Assembly: GCA_902799855.1 (NCBI GenBank)
Contig: CADCCA010000016.1
Location: 1-33,322, forward strand
Source of the DNA: an uncultured Erysipelotrichaceae bacterium
GTDB lineage: Bacteria > Bacillota_I > Bacilli_A > RFN20 > CAG-826
Length of the DNA stretch: 33,322 bases
Reading direction: 5' to 3'
Positions 1 to 8,655 of the stretch are shown in pieces. The position numbers and the translations under genes are program-made. The stretch's first letter is position 1, and every line of letters starts with the position of its first letter. The notes under the pieces were generated by a model. That model worked only from the letters and a program-made list of their open reading frames with translations. It was not told the origin of the DNA and did no database searches.

Positions 1-73
1 TTATGTGACTTAACTAGTGGATCAGGTGATAAAGGAACACCAGTGGTATTAATTCAAGGATATTTTGATAACT

Positions 74-1573
74 ATGCCGACGAGTAAAAAGAAACTAGCA
101 TTTGATAATAACAAATACTTGAAGATCCAACGTCAAGAGATTTTAAAACGCATTAAATCTTTCGGTGGAAAACTTTATCTTGAATTCGGTGGCAAATTAT
201 TTGATGACTTCCATGCTTCTAGAGTTTTGCCTGGTTTCGAACCAGATTCAAAACTACAAATGTTATTAACTCTTAAAGACGACGCTGAAATCGTGATGGC
301 GGTCAACGCTGATGATATTAGATATAACAAAGTTCGTAATGACTTAGGTATCACTTATGAATCAGAAGTCGAAAGATTAATCGATGCTTATCAAGCTGCT
401 GGTTTATACGTTTCTAGTGTTGTTCTTTGCTTCTATGAAGACAATCCAACCGTTAAACAATTCATGCAAAAACTCCGCAAAAACGGTATTAAAGTTTATA
501 AGCATTACCGCATCGCGGGATACCCACAAAACCTTGTTTCCGTTTTCGGTAGTGATGGTTTTGAAAGAAACGAATACGTTGAAACGTCGCGTTCATTAAT
601 TGTCGTAACCGCTCCTGGACCAGGTTCAGGTAAGATGGCTGTCTGTTTGTCTCAACTCTATCACGATATGAATAGAGGTATTAAATCTGGTTACGCTAAA
701 TATGAAACATTCCCTGTTTGGAATCTTCCATTACAACATCCAGTTAACTTAGCCTATGAAGCCGCAACAGTTGATTTAGCGGACGTTAATATGATTGACC
801 CATATCACTTAGCAGCGTATGGCAAAACCGCGACAAATTATAACCGTGATATCGAAACATTCCCATTATTAAAAACAATATTTGAAAAGATTTATGGTTT
901 ATCTCCATATAAATCTCCAACAGATATGGGTGTTAATATGGTTGGTTTTGCGATTGTTAACGATGCTGCAGCATGCGAAGCAAGTAAACAAGAAATCATT
1001 CGTCGTTACTATCAGGCTAAGAAGAATGTTTTCTTAGGCAAATTCAATGATGACACAATCGTCAAAGAAGAAGCTTTAATGGGCGCTGTTGGTGTCACTG
1101 TAGCAGATAGACCTGTGGTTGATATTTGCTTAGACAAGGCTAAGAAATGCAAAGAAAGAGTAGTGGCCCTTCAATTACCAAATGGTAAAGTGGTAACAGG
1201 TAAACGTTCTATCTTATTAGGCGCACCTGCCGCTATGTTGTTAAATACTCTTAAGATGCTCGGTAAGATTGATGATCATATTCACTTAATCTCACCACAC
1301 GTTATTTCCCCAATGGCGGATTTAAAAACTGGTCCTTTAAAGAAAGAGAATCCACGTATCCGTTCTGAAGAAATATTAATTGCCTTAGCGATTCAAGCGA
1401 GCAGCAATCCACTTGCTGAATTAGCGTTAAAACAATTACCAAAACTTAAAGGTAGCGAAGCACATTGTTCATGTATCCTCTCTGATGCAGACCTTAGAAC
1501 ATTAAACGCTCTTGGGATTAATGTTACTGAAGAACCTGTGGGCTACGCTCATAAGTTATATTTCCAAAAGTAA
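74..1573 (+). CDS. DUF1846 (UPF0371) family protein
   Basis: A 499-residue soluble protein matching the DUF1846/UPF0371 family in length and in its opening (KLAFDNNKYLKIQ, then the FGGKLYLEFGGKLFDDFHAS block), with conserved HPVNLAYEAATVDL near the middle. Its biochemical role is not established. A GPGSGK stretch around residue 190 resembles a P-loop but is followed by Met, not Ser/Thr, so nucleotide binding is doubtful. No signal peptide or membrane segment is seen. I chose ATG at 74, because the family starts just before KKLAFDN; a TTG at 65 is in frame, and an AAGGA at 56-60 lies 4 nt from the TTG and 13 nt from the ATG, so the start is not settled. The frame is closed upstream by a TAA at 11-13. 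A hairpin terminator follows. Family call firm, function unknown. Confidence 0.88.
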   Translation: MPTSKKKLAFDNNKYLKIQRQEILKRIKSFGGKLYLEFGGKLFDDFHASRVLPGFEPDSKLQMLLTLKDDAEIVMAVNADDIRYNKVRNDLGITYESEVERLIDAYQAAGLYVSSVVLCFYEDNPTVKQFMQKLRKNGIKVYKHYRIAGYPQNLVSVFGSDGFERNEYVETSRSLIVVTAPGPGSGKMAVCLSQLYHDMNRGIKSGYAKYETFPVWNLPLQHPVNLAYEAATVDLADVNMIDPYHLAAYGKTATNYNRDIETFPLLKTIFEKIYGLSPYKSPTDMGVNMVGFAIVNDAAACEASKQEIIRRYYQAKKNVFLGKFNDDTIVKEEALMGAVGVTVADRPVVDICLDKAKKCKERVVALQLPNGKVVTGKRSILLGAPAAMLLNTLKMLGKIDDHIHLISPHVISPMADLKTGPLKKENPRIRSEEILIALAIQASSNPLAELALKQLPKLKGSEAHCSCILSDADLRTLNALGINVTEEPVGYAHKLYFQK

Positions 1574-1582
1574 TCATAAATA

Positions 1583-1621
1583 AAAAAGAGACGACACGTT
1601 ATACCGTTTGCGTCTCTTTTT
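1583..1621. terminator. Bidirectional hairpin terminator between DUF1846 gene and lgt
   Basis: An 11-bp perfect stem (AAAAAGAGACG at 1583-1593 pairing with CGTCTCTTTTT at 1611-1621) encloses a 17-nt loop. A-run on the left and T-run on the right suit termination on both strands. The right arm and part of the loop lie inside the last codons of lgt. Confidence 0.8.
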
Positions 1622-2420
1622 GTTTGTCTTCAATCTTCTTATCAAAGTAGCGATATATAAAGAAGAAAGCAATTCCGCCGATTACCATTAGTATCGACCA
1701 GAACTGGGATGGTGATAATCCTGGAATAAATGAACCACGATAATCATCACGGAAATATTCGATAATAAATCTCCAAATACCATAACTAACTAAGTAGATT
1801 GCCATCGTATCTTTTGATTTGAATTTAAATAACAAAAGAATTAATACCGCAGATAAAACAAATAAGAAAATAGCCTCATATAACTGTGTTGGTACGACAG
1901 TGGTGCCAGCGTTATTGCTGTATATCCCATACCATTCGTGGGTTTCGTGACCATGACAGCATCCAGCGAATAAACAACCAATTCTTCCAAAACCATGGGC
2001 GATGGTAATTGATATTGGAGCGATTCTCACTAAAAACCAAACGCCCTTATTCATATCTGATTTAAAGAAACTACCTTCTTTTAACCTTGGATTGATGACG
2101 TATACATATAAGAAATATAGTCCTAGGAAGGCAATAACGCCTCCAATTAAGCCACCGAGGAATGTCATACCTCCATCAAGCTTAAAGCCTTGGCTTGGGT
2201 CGTTTATGAAGTTATAGAATGCTTGGAACAACATTCCAAATACAAGACCAATAATAATCGCAAAGATACCGATAATAATAATGGTGTCTCTTGCGGTTCT
2301 TGAATAACCGGTGATGCGCATAGCGATAATTGTGTACGCTAAACACGCGATGATTCCGATAACGAACCACACGGTATACATATCAATAGTAAGACCAAAT
2401 ATATTAATTTCTGGACACAT
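1599..2420 (-). CDS. lgt: Prolipoprotein diacylglyceryl transferase
   Basis: Transfers a diacylglyceryl group from phosphatidylglycerol to the lipobox Cys of prolipoproteins in the cytoplasmic membrane, the first step of lipoprotein maturation. At 273 aa it has the usual Lgt length and several hydrophobic segments. The Lgt signature is clear: HGFGRIGCLFAGCCHG at residues 142-157, with the conserved His and Arg, a PTQLYEA motif near residue 178, and RFIIEYFRDD near 217. The ORF overlaps the end of the upstream CPBP gene by 17 bp, suggesting one transcript and coupled translation. It is apt in a window that encodes at least seven lipoproteins. The C-terminal codons sit in the shared terminator. 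Confidence 0.96.
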   Translation of the reverse strand: MCPEINIFGLTIDMYTVWFVIGIIACLAYTIIAMRITGYSRTARDTIIIIGIFAIIIGLVFGMLFQAFYNFINDPSQGFKLDGGMTFLGGLIGGVIAFLGLYFLYVYVINPRLKEGSFFKSDMNKGVWFLVRIAPISITIAHGFGRIGCLFAGCCHGHETHEWYGIYSNNAGTTVVPTQLYEAIFLFVLSAVLILLLFKFKSKDTMAIYLVSYGIWRFIIEYFRDDYRGSFIPGLSPSQFWSILMVIGGIAFFFIYRYFDKKIEDKQKETQTV

Positions 2421-3177
2421 AATTCTTTTCTAATTTTATCAAACTGTATATGACGTGACCAGCGCACAAGAGACCACTAACAATGGTCAAAATCCAGAAC
2501 ACTGTATCCCATGGATTGCCTGAACCGATATAGATAATCATTAAACCACCAAAGTCAAATATGGCGTGAACCACAAAACAAAGCCAGATGTTACTTAATT
2601 TAAGCATGGTGACCGTTAGCATTGCACCGATTAAAAATGTATAAACACATTGGAGCAAGGTGTAACCAATGTCAGCGCCTCCAATTAGGTTTGTTAAATG
2701 GAATAAAGAGAATATAGAAGCGGATATAATTGTGATAAATAAAGGCGCATGTTTTTTGAATCTTAAACGGTCTCTAAGGATGACGATAATGATGCCTCGG
2801 AAGACAATTTCTTCTAACAAAGCAATACCTAAAATATATAAAGCATATAAGCCAATCAAATCCATTCTATCCACTGATGCAGTGCCATTTATAAGCGCTG
2901 AATAAGGGAAATTTACGAACGCTACCATGAAACATGGTAGAGCCCAAAGCATTCCTAATAATGAGGTTTTGTCACATGTTATGAAACTTTTACCACCATA
3001 GAAGAACAAAAGCCAGCCAAATAAAAGACTTAAAGCAAACCTAGAAATAAAGCCACATAAAAACTTATTCGAAAGTGGGTCTTCTAGTATCTTTACACCA
3101 ACTGCTTCAAAAGTGATAAAGCAAGCAACTCCTACTACTATCAAAATGATAGACACTAATAAAAAATGCTTTTTCAT
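2404..3177 (-). CDS. CPBP family intramembrane glutamic endopeptidase (CAAX protease-like)
   Basis: A 257-aa polytopic membrane protein with the three motifs of the CPBP/Abi family: EEIVFRG (Glu122, Glu123, Arg127), FSLFH ending at His160, and HAIFD (His204, Asp208). These residues form the putative active site within the membrane. Bacterial members are associated with protein processing, bacteriocin immunity or stress response, and the substrate here cannot be read from sequence. Its end overlaps lgt by 17 bp. I see no strong ribosome binding site; the start is the first Met before a hydrophobic segment (MKKHFLLVSI). Confidence 0.9.
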   Translation of the reverse strand: MKKHFLLVSIILIVVGVACFITFEAVGVKILEDPLSNKFLCGFISRFALSLLFGWLLFFYGGKSFITCDKTSLLGMLWALPCFMVAFVNFPYSALINGTASVDRMDLIGLYALYILGIALLEEIVFRGIIIVILRDRLRFKKHAPLFITIISASIFSLFHLTNLIGGADIGYTLLQCVYTFLIGAMLTVTMLKLSNIWLCFVVHAIFDFGGLMIIYIGSGNPWDTVFWILTIVSGLLCAGHVIYSLIKLEKNYVSRN

Positions 3178-3199
3178 ATCAATATTATTCTACTATAAT
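3171..3199 (+). promoter_or_regulatory. Candidate sigma-A promoter for the Ig-like lipoprotein gene
   Basis: A perfect TATAAT at 3194-3199 has TTTTCA (4 of 6 to TTGACA) 17 bp upstream at 3171-3176, inside the start of the divergent CPBP gene. It would give an untranslated leader of about 80 nt before the ATG at 3286. Sequence match only. Confidence 0.4.
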
Positions 3200-3285
3200 G
3201 AGAATAAAGAAAGATTTTGAATGCAAAATAAGCACATCGTGTATTTGTTTAGCAACCAAAATATTCTAAAAGAAAGGGATTCACA

Positions 3286-4938
3286 ATGAAAAAAGGTAGA
3301 ACATTTTTTCAAATGGTTGTTTTCTCCGCGTTAGTCTGCTTCGGCGTTTCAGCTTGTGGCGGTGGTGGTGGCGGTAATAACAGCCAAGCAAGTTCAAGAC
3401 AAGAAAAGATCAGTGTTTCCGTCGCTGAAGGCGGTAGCTCATCTTTAATTCTTGGACAAACAGTTCAATTAAAATCATCTGTTGAAGGAGTAACATGGGA
3501 ATCTTCTAAAACAGACGTCGCAACAGTTGACGCTAATGGTTTAGTCACATCTGTTGCTGTTGGTAGTGCATCAATTACAGCCTCTAAAGACGGCTACCGT
3601 GCAGGATCAATCACTATTAAAGTTGATTTAGAAACAATTCAAGTTACTGCATCAGCAAATTCCGTCGTTAAGGGACAAACAGTGACAGTTACTGCCAACA
3701 AAGAAGGAGTTACTTGGTCATCAAGTGACACAAATGTTGCCACAATTGAAAACGGTGTAGTTACTGGTGTCAATTTCGGTACCGCAACAATTACAGCCTC
3801 TAAAGATGGCTTCAATCCAGGTACAGTAGAAATTTCAGTTACAAGACCTGCTCCAACAGCGACATTACACTTCGAAGATGCGGATCACTATTCTCCAACT
3901 GGTGAATGGGCTGGTTATAACACCACCTACGAAACACCAGTTTATGAAAAAGAATCAGCGTCCGATGGCAAATGTATTGCTCACTTTGCTGAAGGATGTA
4001 AAGAGACCTTATCATTCTCTTCCAGTGCTGAAGTTAAAGCTGAAGTTACTATGACAATGTTAAGCCGTTCTAGCTACAACGATTTAACCACAGTCTTCAC
4101 TATTAAATTCAACGGCAACCCAGTGACATTCTCTGGTGCTTATACTGGTGGTGAAGCCTATCCAATTTATGAATTATCATTAGGCGAACAAGACCTCAAA
4201 GCTAAAAACGCAGTGGAAGTCGACTTCTTAGGCGGCAGCCCATATCTCGATGATTTAAACATCTATGCTGCTAGCGCGACAACAATTGAACTTATTCAAC
4301 CAGAAGCCAAAGATAAAGTCGTTGTTAACGAAGAAAGCTTAACAATCGCTGAAGGTAAAACTGCTCAAATCACAAGCTCAATGGAAGGTTTATCTTATAG
4401 ATCTTCTAGCGCTGCTGTCGCAGTCGTTGATGCCAATGGTTTAGTCAGAGGCGTTGGTGCTGGTGAAGCAAACATCTCCGTTTCTAAAGACGGTTATGAA
4501 ACAATTAAAGTTCCAGTCACAGTTACCGCTAATGAAAACGCATTTGTCGTCGGTGTTGAAGAAGTCCAAGGTGAAGGTGTCACACACAGAGATTCACAAA
4601 ATATCCAAGGTGATCACAAGCACTTCATCGAAAGGATGGATGTTGATGCCGTTGCTACAGTTGCTTTCCAAGCTGAAAACGCAGGCTCCTATACCTTAAT
4701 CATGAAGAGTAGATCTTCTGGTGGTTATAGTTCAACTGTTAAAGATGATTTAGCAACATGTATGGAATTCAGCATTAATGGTGTTAAACTCACATTAAGC
4801 GGTGAAGTCAGTGGTAGTTCATTCAACAATTACTATCTTGGCGAAGTCACACTTGCTCAAGGTGATAACACAATCACAATTAAGTGTTTAACAGCTGTTC
4901 CACAAATGAATACATTCAGATTCATTCCTAACGCTTAA
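3286..4938 (+). CDS. Surface lipoprotein with three BIG2-like Ig domains and two carbohydrate-binding-like domains
   Basis: 550 aa. The signal peptide ends in a lipobox (VSAC, Cys24) followed by six Gly. Three bacterial Ig-like group 2 domains are visible at about residues 40-115, 116-185 and 346-413, each with a VATVDANGLV- or VATIENGVV-type turn and an ITASKDGY/F-type end. Between and after them are two beta-sandwich-like modules (about 186-326 and 416-550) that resemble each other: a SRSS motif, then a hydrophobic strand with FNG or ING, then an S/TGG or SG loop and a closing strand. They look like CBM6/35-type sugar-binding modules, but I cannot name the family. No catalytic domain is apparent. 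Likely a wall- or glycan-binding surface protein. AAAGGGA at 3271-3277 is a ribosome binding site. Confidence 0.8.
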   Translation: MKKGRTFFQMVVFSALVCFGVSACGGGGGGNNSQASSRQEKISVSVAEGGSSSLILGQTVQLKSSVEGVTWESSKTDVATVDANGLVTSVAVGSASITASKDGYRAGSITIKVDLETIQVTASANSVVKGQTVTVTANKEGVTWSSSDTNVATIENGVVTGVNFGTATITASKDGFNPGTVEISVTRPAPTATLHFEDADHYSPTGEWAGYNTTYETPVYEKESASDGKCIAHFAEGCKETLSFSSSAEVKAEVTMTMLSRSSYNDLTTVFTIKFNGNPVTFSGAYTGGEAYPIYELSLGEQDLKAKNAVEVDFLGGSPYLDDLNIYAASATTIELIQPEAKDKVVVNEESLTIAEGKTAQITSSMEGLSYRSSSAAVAVVDANGLVRGVGAGEANISVSKDGYETIKVPVTVTANENAFVVGVEEVQGEGVTHRDSQNIQGDHKHFIERMDVDAVATVAFQAENAGSYTLIMKSRSSGGYSSTVKDDLATCMEFSINGVKLTLSGEVSGSSFNNYYLGEVTLAQGDNTITIKCLTAVPQMNTFRFIPNA

Positions 4939-4954
4939 TTAAAACAAACATTAA

Positions 4955-4989
4955 AAAAAGGATTTGGTTCATTCAACCAAGTCCTTTTT
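4955..4989. terminator. Bidirectional hairpin terminator
   Basis: A 15-bp stem with one G-U pair (4955-4969 with 4975-4989) around a 5-nt loop, with A-run and T-run flanks. It separates the convergent lipoprotein and Na/Pi cotransporter genes. Confidence 0.87.
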
Positions 4990-4990
4990 C

Positions 4991-6655
4991 TTATGCATTC
5001 TTTACTTCAAATTCATCATCACCAACTGGGTTAACAATGGAATAACCAATATTAACTAAGTGGTCAGCAACTCTTTCTAGTTCGCTAACAAGAGTGGTGT
5101 AGAATGGAGAATTTTCCATCTTGCACATATTCTTTTGAATTCTTTCGTAGTGAGCGGTACTGAGTGTGTTTTTGAGTTCATCAGTCTCGTCTTCTAATTC
5201 GTGTAATTTCTTTAAGTTAGCAGCGCTTTGATCGTGGAAGATGATAAACGCTAATTCAAACATTTGTTCAATGATACCAAACATTTCTTTGAATTCACCT
5301 TTTGCGGTTTCAGAGAATTTTAGATCATTGTTAATCATCTTAAGAGAAGATTCATAGAAGTTATAGGCATGGTCGCCAATACGCTCAATATCGTTAACGA
5401 CATGGAAGTATGAACCAGCGGTCTTTTCATCATTGCTTGATAATTTATTTGTTAAATCAATTAAGAATGAAGTGATTTGGTTATTGATATAGTCGATTTT
5501 ATCTTCAGTTTCGATTAATTCTTTATCGTTGCTATCATCTTGTTCTAAGATGCGGTTGAAACCTAATCTTAAGTTTTCATGCGCTAATTTCATCATGTTA
5601 ATGATTTCTCTTTTGACCTGCATTAAAGCAACGGTAGGAGTGTCTAATAAGTGCTTATCAATATACTTAAGGGCTTGTTTCTTCTTTTCTTCATCTTTAT
5701 CTTTGATAAGTTTGATAGAGAGTTTTTCAAGAATACCAACGAATGGTAACGCGGCAGTCATGAAAATGATGTTATAAATAACATGGAACATGGCGACCGC
5801 TAATGAGGCGTTTCCACCAAACATACCTAATAAACCTTTATCGATGTATTCTGCTAATGGCCAGTAAATAGCTAATGCCACTAGTGCTGAGACAACACGG
5901 ATAATTAGAACGATTACACCTGTACGTTTTGCGTTTACATTAGTGCCAATTGTGGCAATTAATAAAGTAATAACTGTACCAATTGTTGCACCTAAAACAA
6001 TATAAATGGCGCTATGGAATTCTAGGGCACCAGAGCCAACCATGGCCACCGTGATACCAATAGAAGCGGAACTGGATTGTAATAACGCAGTTACTAATGC
6101 ACCAACTAAAACTAGTAATGGTGGGAAGTATGAGAATGCATCGATACCGAAGAATGCTTGAATACCATCTCTAATGGTTTCGTATTTCGCGGCATCGCTC
6201 ATTGTTTTTAAACCAAAGAATAAAATACCTAAACCTGCTAATAATTCACCGATGTTTTTAACTTGCTCTTTCTTAAAGAACATTAAGATAACACCAATCA
6301 CAGCAAGGATGAGGAAGAAAATAGAAATATCAAAAGATGATAACGAAGCAATTAAACCAGTTGCGGTAGTGCCGACATATGCACCTAAAATAATGCACAC
6401 GGCTTGCATAACAGTCATCGCACCAGCGCCAATAAAACCGATAACGATAACGCCAGTTGCAGCACTGCTTTGAATTAATGCTGTAACAGCGGTACCGATA
6501 CCAAAGCCGGCAACGCGATTGCTTTGAATTCTTTTGAATAATTTTTTAACGCCACGACCTGTAGATTTCTTCAAACCAGAAGACATCATATGCATGCCAA
6601 CGATGAATACGGCCGCGCCTACAAGTAATAAAATTATATTTTTCGCTAAATCCAT
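4991..6655 (-). CDS. Na/Pi cotransporter family protein with C-terminal PhoU-like domain
   Basis: 554 aa, sodium-dependent phosphate transport across the cytoplasmic membrane. Two inverted NaPi-II repeats carry the QSS hallmark: ALIQSSAATG (Gln62) and ALLQSSSASIG (near residue 190), each followed by a Gly-rich GAYVGTTATG- or GATIGTVIT-type helix. After the membrane part, about residues 330-550 form a helical cytoplasmic domain with PhoU-like features (a helix with DIERIGDHAYN near 425 and ELERVADHLVNI near 530). This architecture is typical of bacterial YjbB/NptA-type proteins. The start Met precedes the first membrane helix; no clear ribosome binding site is seen. Phosphate supply could matter to the GH130 phosphorolysis genes, but that link is only a guess. 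Confidence 0.92.
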   Translation of the reverse strand: MDLAKNIILLLVGAAVFIVGMHMMSSGLKKSTGRGVKKLFKRIQSNRVAGFGIGTAVTALIQSSAATGVIVIGFIGAGAMTVMQAVCIILGAYVGTTATGLIASLSSFDISIFFLILAVIGVILMFFKKEQVKNIGELLAGLGILFFGLKTMSDAAKYETIRDGIQAFFGIDAFSYFPPLLVLVGALVTALLQSSSASIGITVAMVGSGALEFHSAIYIVLGATIGTVITLLIATIGTNVNAKRTGVIVLIIRVVSALVALAIYWPLAEYIDKGLLGMFGGNASLAVAMFHVIYNIIFMTAALPFVGILEKLSIKLIKDKDEEKKKQALKYIDKHLLDTPTVALMQVKREIINMMKLAHENLRLGFNRILEQDDSNDKELIETEDKIDYINNQITSFLIDLTNKLSSNDEKTAGSYFHVVNDIERIGDHAYNFYESSLKMINNDLKFSETAKGEFKEMFGIIEQMFELAFIIFHDQSAANLKKLHELEDETDELKNTLSTAHYERIQKNMCKMENSPFYTTLVSELERVADHLVNIGYSIVNPVGDDEFEVKNA

Positions 6656-6771
6656 ACGGTATCTATTTTAAAAACATTGGGGTTAATCTTCAACGTTTTG
6701 TATAAAAACAAACATTTTTAAACAAAAAGGAAAATGTTAGAGTAGAATAGTTAAAAAAGAGGAATATTTGT

Positions 6772-7797
6772 ATGAAAAAAGCTCTTGTTTTATTAACTTT
6801 GCCACTTCTTTGCTTATGCTCATGTGGTGGAGGAAATAATGGTAGTGAAGGAGAAACCGAAAGCCCAATTAATGTCTTTGTATTAGCGGGCCAATCCAAT
6901 ATGGAAGGTAATACCCAATTTGATGATGGTGATGGTAAACACTATTTAGCGGATGCTCTTGAAGAATTAAATATCAATGATGCTGATGATTGCTATGAAG
7001 GTATCCCAGAAGTACAAACTAGTTACTTCGTTGGACCAGCATTTAATCAAAATGAAATTCATGGTTCTAATGAAGAAGAGCCTATCGCTGGTAAATTCTT
7101 ACCAACTAAGTTAGGTATGGGTGCAGGTAGTAAACACGATCAATTTGGTCCTGAAGTCGGTGCGGCTTATGTCTTAAGGGACTATGCTACTGAAGATGAA
7201 CCTATCTATTTTGTTAAAGCCGCTTACGGTGGTAGTAGTATCACTGGTAATTGGAACATCAATTCCGATAGTGGCTTATATAAAAACCGTTTAGTTAAGT
7301 TCCTCAATAACAATTTGAGACTTATTGAAGAAAAAGAAGGTCGTAAGCCAACTATTAAGGGTCTTTTATGGCACCAAGGTGAAAACGACGCGAATAATGG
7401 TAGTACCTATAAAGATAATTTGAGCGCACTCGTGTCTCAATTTAGAAACGATTTTGCTAGTTATGCACCTGAAGAAGATGGTAATAATATCGCTTTCGTC
7501 GATTGCTATATTTTTGATAAAGGTGATAGTGATTCTGCCTCTTTACCATCAAACGTTAACGTTGGCACAATTAAAGTTTTAAATAACGCCAAGAAGGAAT
7601 TCAGTGAAGAAAGCGATATGAACTTCGTTATCAATTCTTCATGGCAATATGAAGGTGGCATGAAATTACAAGTTAATGAAAGTGCCTCTGGTGTTGATCA
7701 CGGTGCGGTTGGTGGACAACATTACTGGGCTAGAGATATGTTCAAGCTTGGTATGGCCTACGCTGACATTATCGTTGAGAACAATTTATTAGATTAA
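6772..7797 (+). CDS. Sialate O-acetylesterase-like (SASA/CE6-type SGNH) lipoprotein
   Basis: 341-aa lipoprotein (lipobox LCSC, Cys18, then Gly-rich tether). The mature part is an SGNH hydrolase of the SASA/DUF303 type: LAGQSNMEG carries the nucleophile (Ser42), GLLWHQGENDAN is the block III-like motif, and a late D-H pair (SGVDHGAVGGQHYW) would complete the triad. Members remove O-acetyl groups from sialic acid or from plant polysaccharides such as xylan and mannan. In this window deacetylation of a plant glycan is the better guess. GAGGAA lies about 10 nt before the ATG. A paralogue of the same fold lies at 8656-9567 beyond gpmA. Confidence 0.85.
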   Translation: MKKALVLLTLPLLCLCSCGGGNNGSEGETESPINVFVLAGQSNMEGNTQFDDGDGKHYLADALEELNINDADDCYEGIPEVQTSYFVGPAFNQNEIHGSNEEEPIAGKFLPTKLGMGAGSKHDQFGPEVGAAYVLRDYATEDEPIYFVKAAYGGSSITGNWNINSDSGLYKNRLVKFLNNNLRLIEEKEGRKPTIKGLLWHQGENDANNGSTYKDNLSALVSQFRNDFASYAPEEDGNNIAFVDCYIFDKGDSDSASLPSNVNVGTIKVLNNAKKEFSEESDMNFVINSSWQYEGGMKLQVNESASGVDHGAVGGQHYWARDMFKLGMAYADIIVENNLLD

Positions 7798-7822
7798 ACT
7801 TTATTTATATAAAGGTTACAAG

Positions 7823-7828
7823 TATAAT
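7823..7828 (+). promoter_or_regulatory. Candidate -10 element for gpmA
   Basis: A perfect TATAAT 28 bp before the gpmA ATG, with AAAAGGAG at 7841-7848 just downstream as the ribosome binding site. No convincing -35 box at the right distance. Confidence 0.4.
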
Positions 7829-7856
7829 GTAGCAGGATTAAAAAGGAGAATATAAC

Positions 7857-8603
7857 ATGCATAAATTAGTATTAATTAGACATGGTGAATCCGAATGGAA
7901 TAAATTGAATTTATTCACAGGTTGGACTGATGTTGAATTAAGTGAAAAAGGTGTCGAAGAAGCACACCGCGCTGGTAGAACATTAAAAGAAAAAGGTTAC
8001 GATTTTGATGTCGTTCACACCTCACTTTTAAAAAGAGCTATTCATACAATGAATAACGTCTTATTTGAATTAGATAGAGAATGGTTACCAGTTTATAAAT
8101 CCTGGAGATTAAATGAACGTCACTATGGTGCTCTTCAAGGTTTAAACAAAGCAGAAACAGCTGCTAAATATGGTGAAGAACAAGTCAAGATTTGGAGAAG
8201 AAGCTATGATTGCCCACCTCCAGCCCTTGAAAAAGACGATCCACGTAACCCAGCTTTACAAGCACAATTCAGAGATGTTGATCCAAAAGATTTGCCATTA
8301 AACGAATCATTAGAATTAACAGTTAAAAGGGCAGTTCCATATTTCGAAGAAGTTATCAAACCAGAAATGGAAGCCGGCAAGAGAGTTCTTATCGTTGCCC
8401 ACGGTAACTCCTTAAGAGCCTTAGTTAAATACTTCGACAATATGGCTGATTCTGAAATCGTCGGTGTTAACATCCCAACTGGTGTCCCACTTGTTTACGA
8501 ATTTGATGACAATATGAAAGCCATCAACCATTACTACTTAATGGACGAAGAAGAATTAAGAAAACAAATGGAAGCCGTTGCTAACCAAGGCAAAGCCAAA
8601 TAA
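7857..8603 (+). CDS. gpmA: 2,3-bisphosphoglycerate-dependent phosphoglycerate mutase
   Basis: Interconverts 3- and 2-phosphoglycerate in glycolysis. 248 aa, the normal length of Gpm[11 protein letters not shown] places the phosphohistidine at His9, followed by the [14 protein letters not shown] block; RRSYDCPPP is the conserved substrate loop and [10 protein letters not shown] gives the second catalytic His (182). Strong AAAAGGAG ribosome binding site. Single-gene unit closed by the hairpin at 8621-8652. A housekeeping gene standing between two esterase lipoprotein genes. Confidence 0.97.
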   Translation: MHKLVLIRHGESEWNKLNLFTGWTDVELSEKGVEEAHRAGRTLKEKGYDFDVVHTSLLKRAIHTMNNVLFELDREWLPVYKSWRLNERHYGALQGLNKAETAAKYGEEQVKIWRRSYDCPPPALEKDDPRNPALQAQFRDVDPKDLPLNESLELTVKRAVPYFEEVIKPEMEAGKRVLIVAHGNSLRALVKYFDNMADSEIVGVNIPTGVPLVYEFDDNMKAINHYYLMDEEELRKQMEAVANQGKAK

Positions 8604-8620
8604 TTAAACCAAAGCAAAAT

Positions 8621-8652
8621 AAAAGCCACGTGTATTCAAATTCGTGGCTTTT
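8621..8652. terminator. Bidirectional hairpin terminator
   Basis: AAAAGCCACG (8621-8630) pairs perfectly with CGTGGCTTTT (8643-8652) around a 12-nt loop, followed by T residues. Serves gpmA and the convergent esterase gene. Confidence 0.87.
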
Positions 8653-8655
8653 TTG

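Noticed and set aside
7798..7822. AACTTTAT / ATAAAGGTT imperfect inverted repeat as a terminator after the first esterase gene
   Set aside because: AT-only stem with a mismatch and no T-run; too weak to call.
8204..8473. 89-residue open frame antisense to gpmA
   Set aside because: Antisense to a clearly conserved coding region; composition matches a shadow frame.
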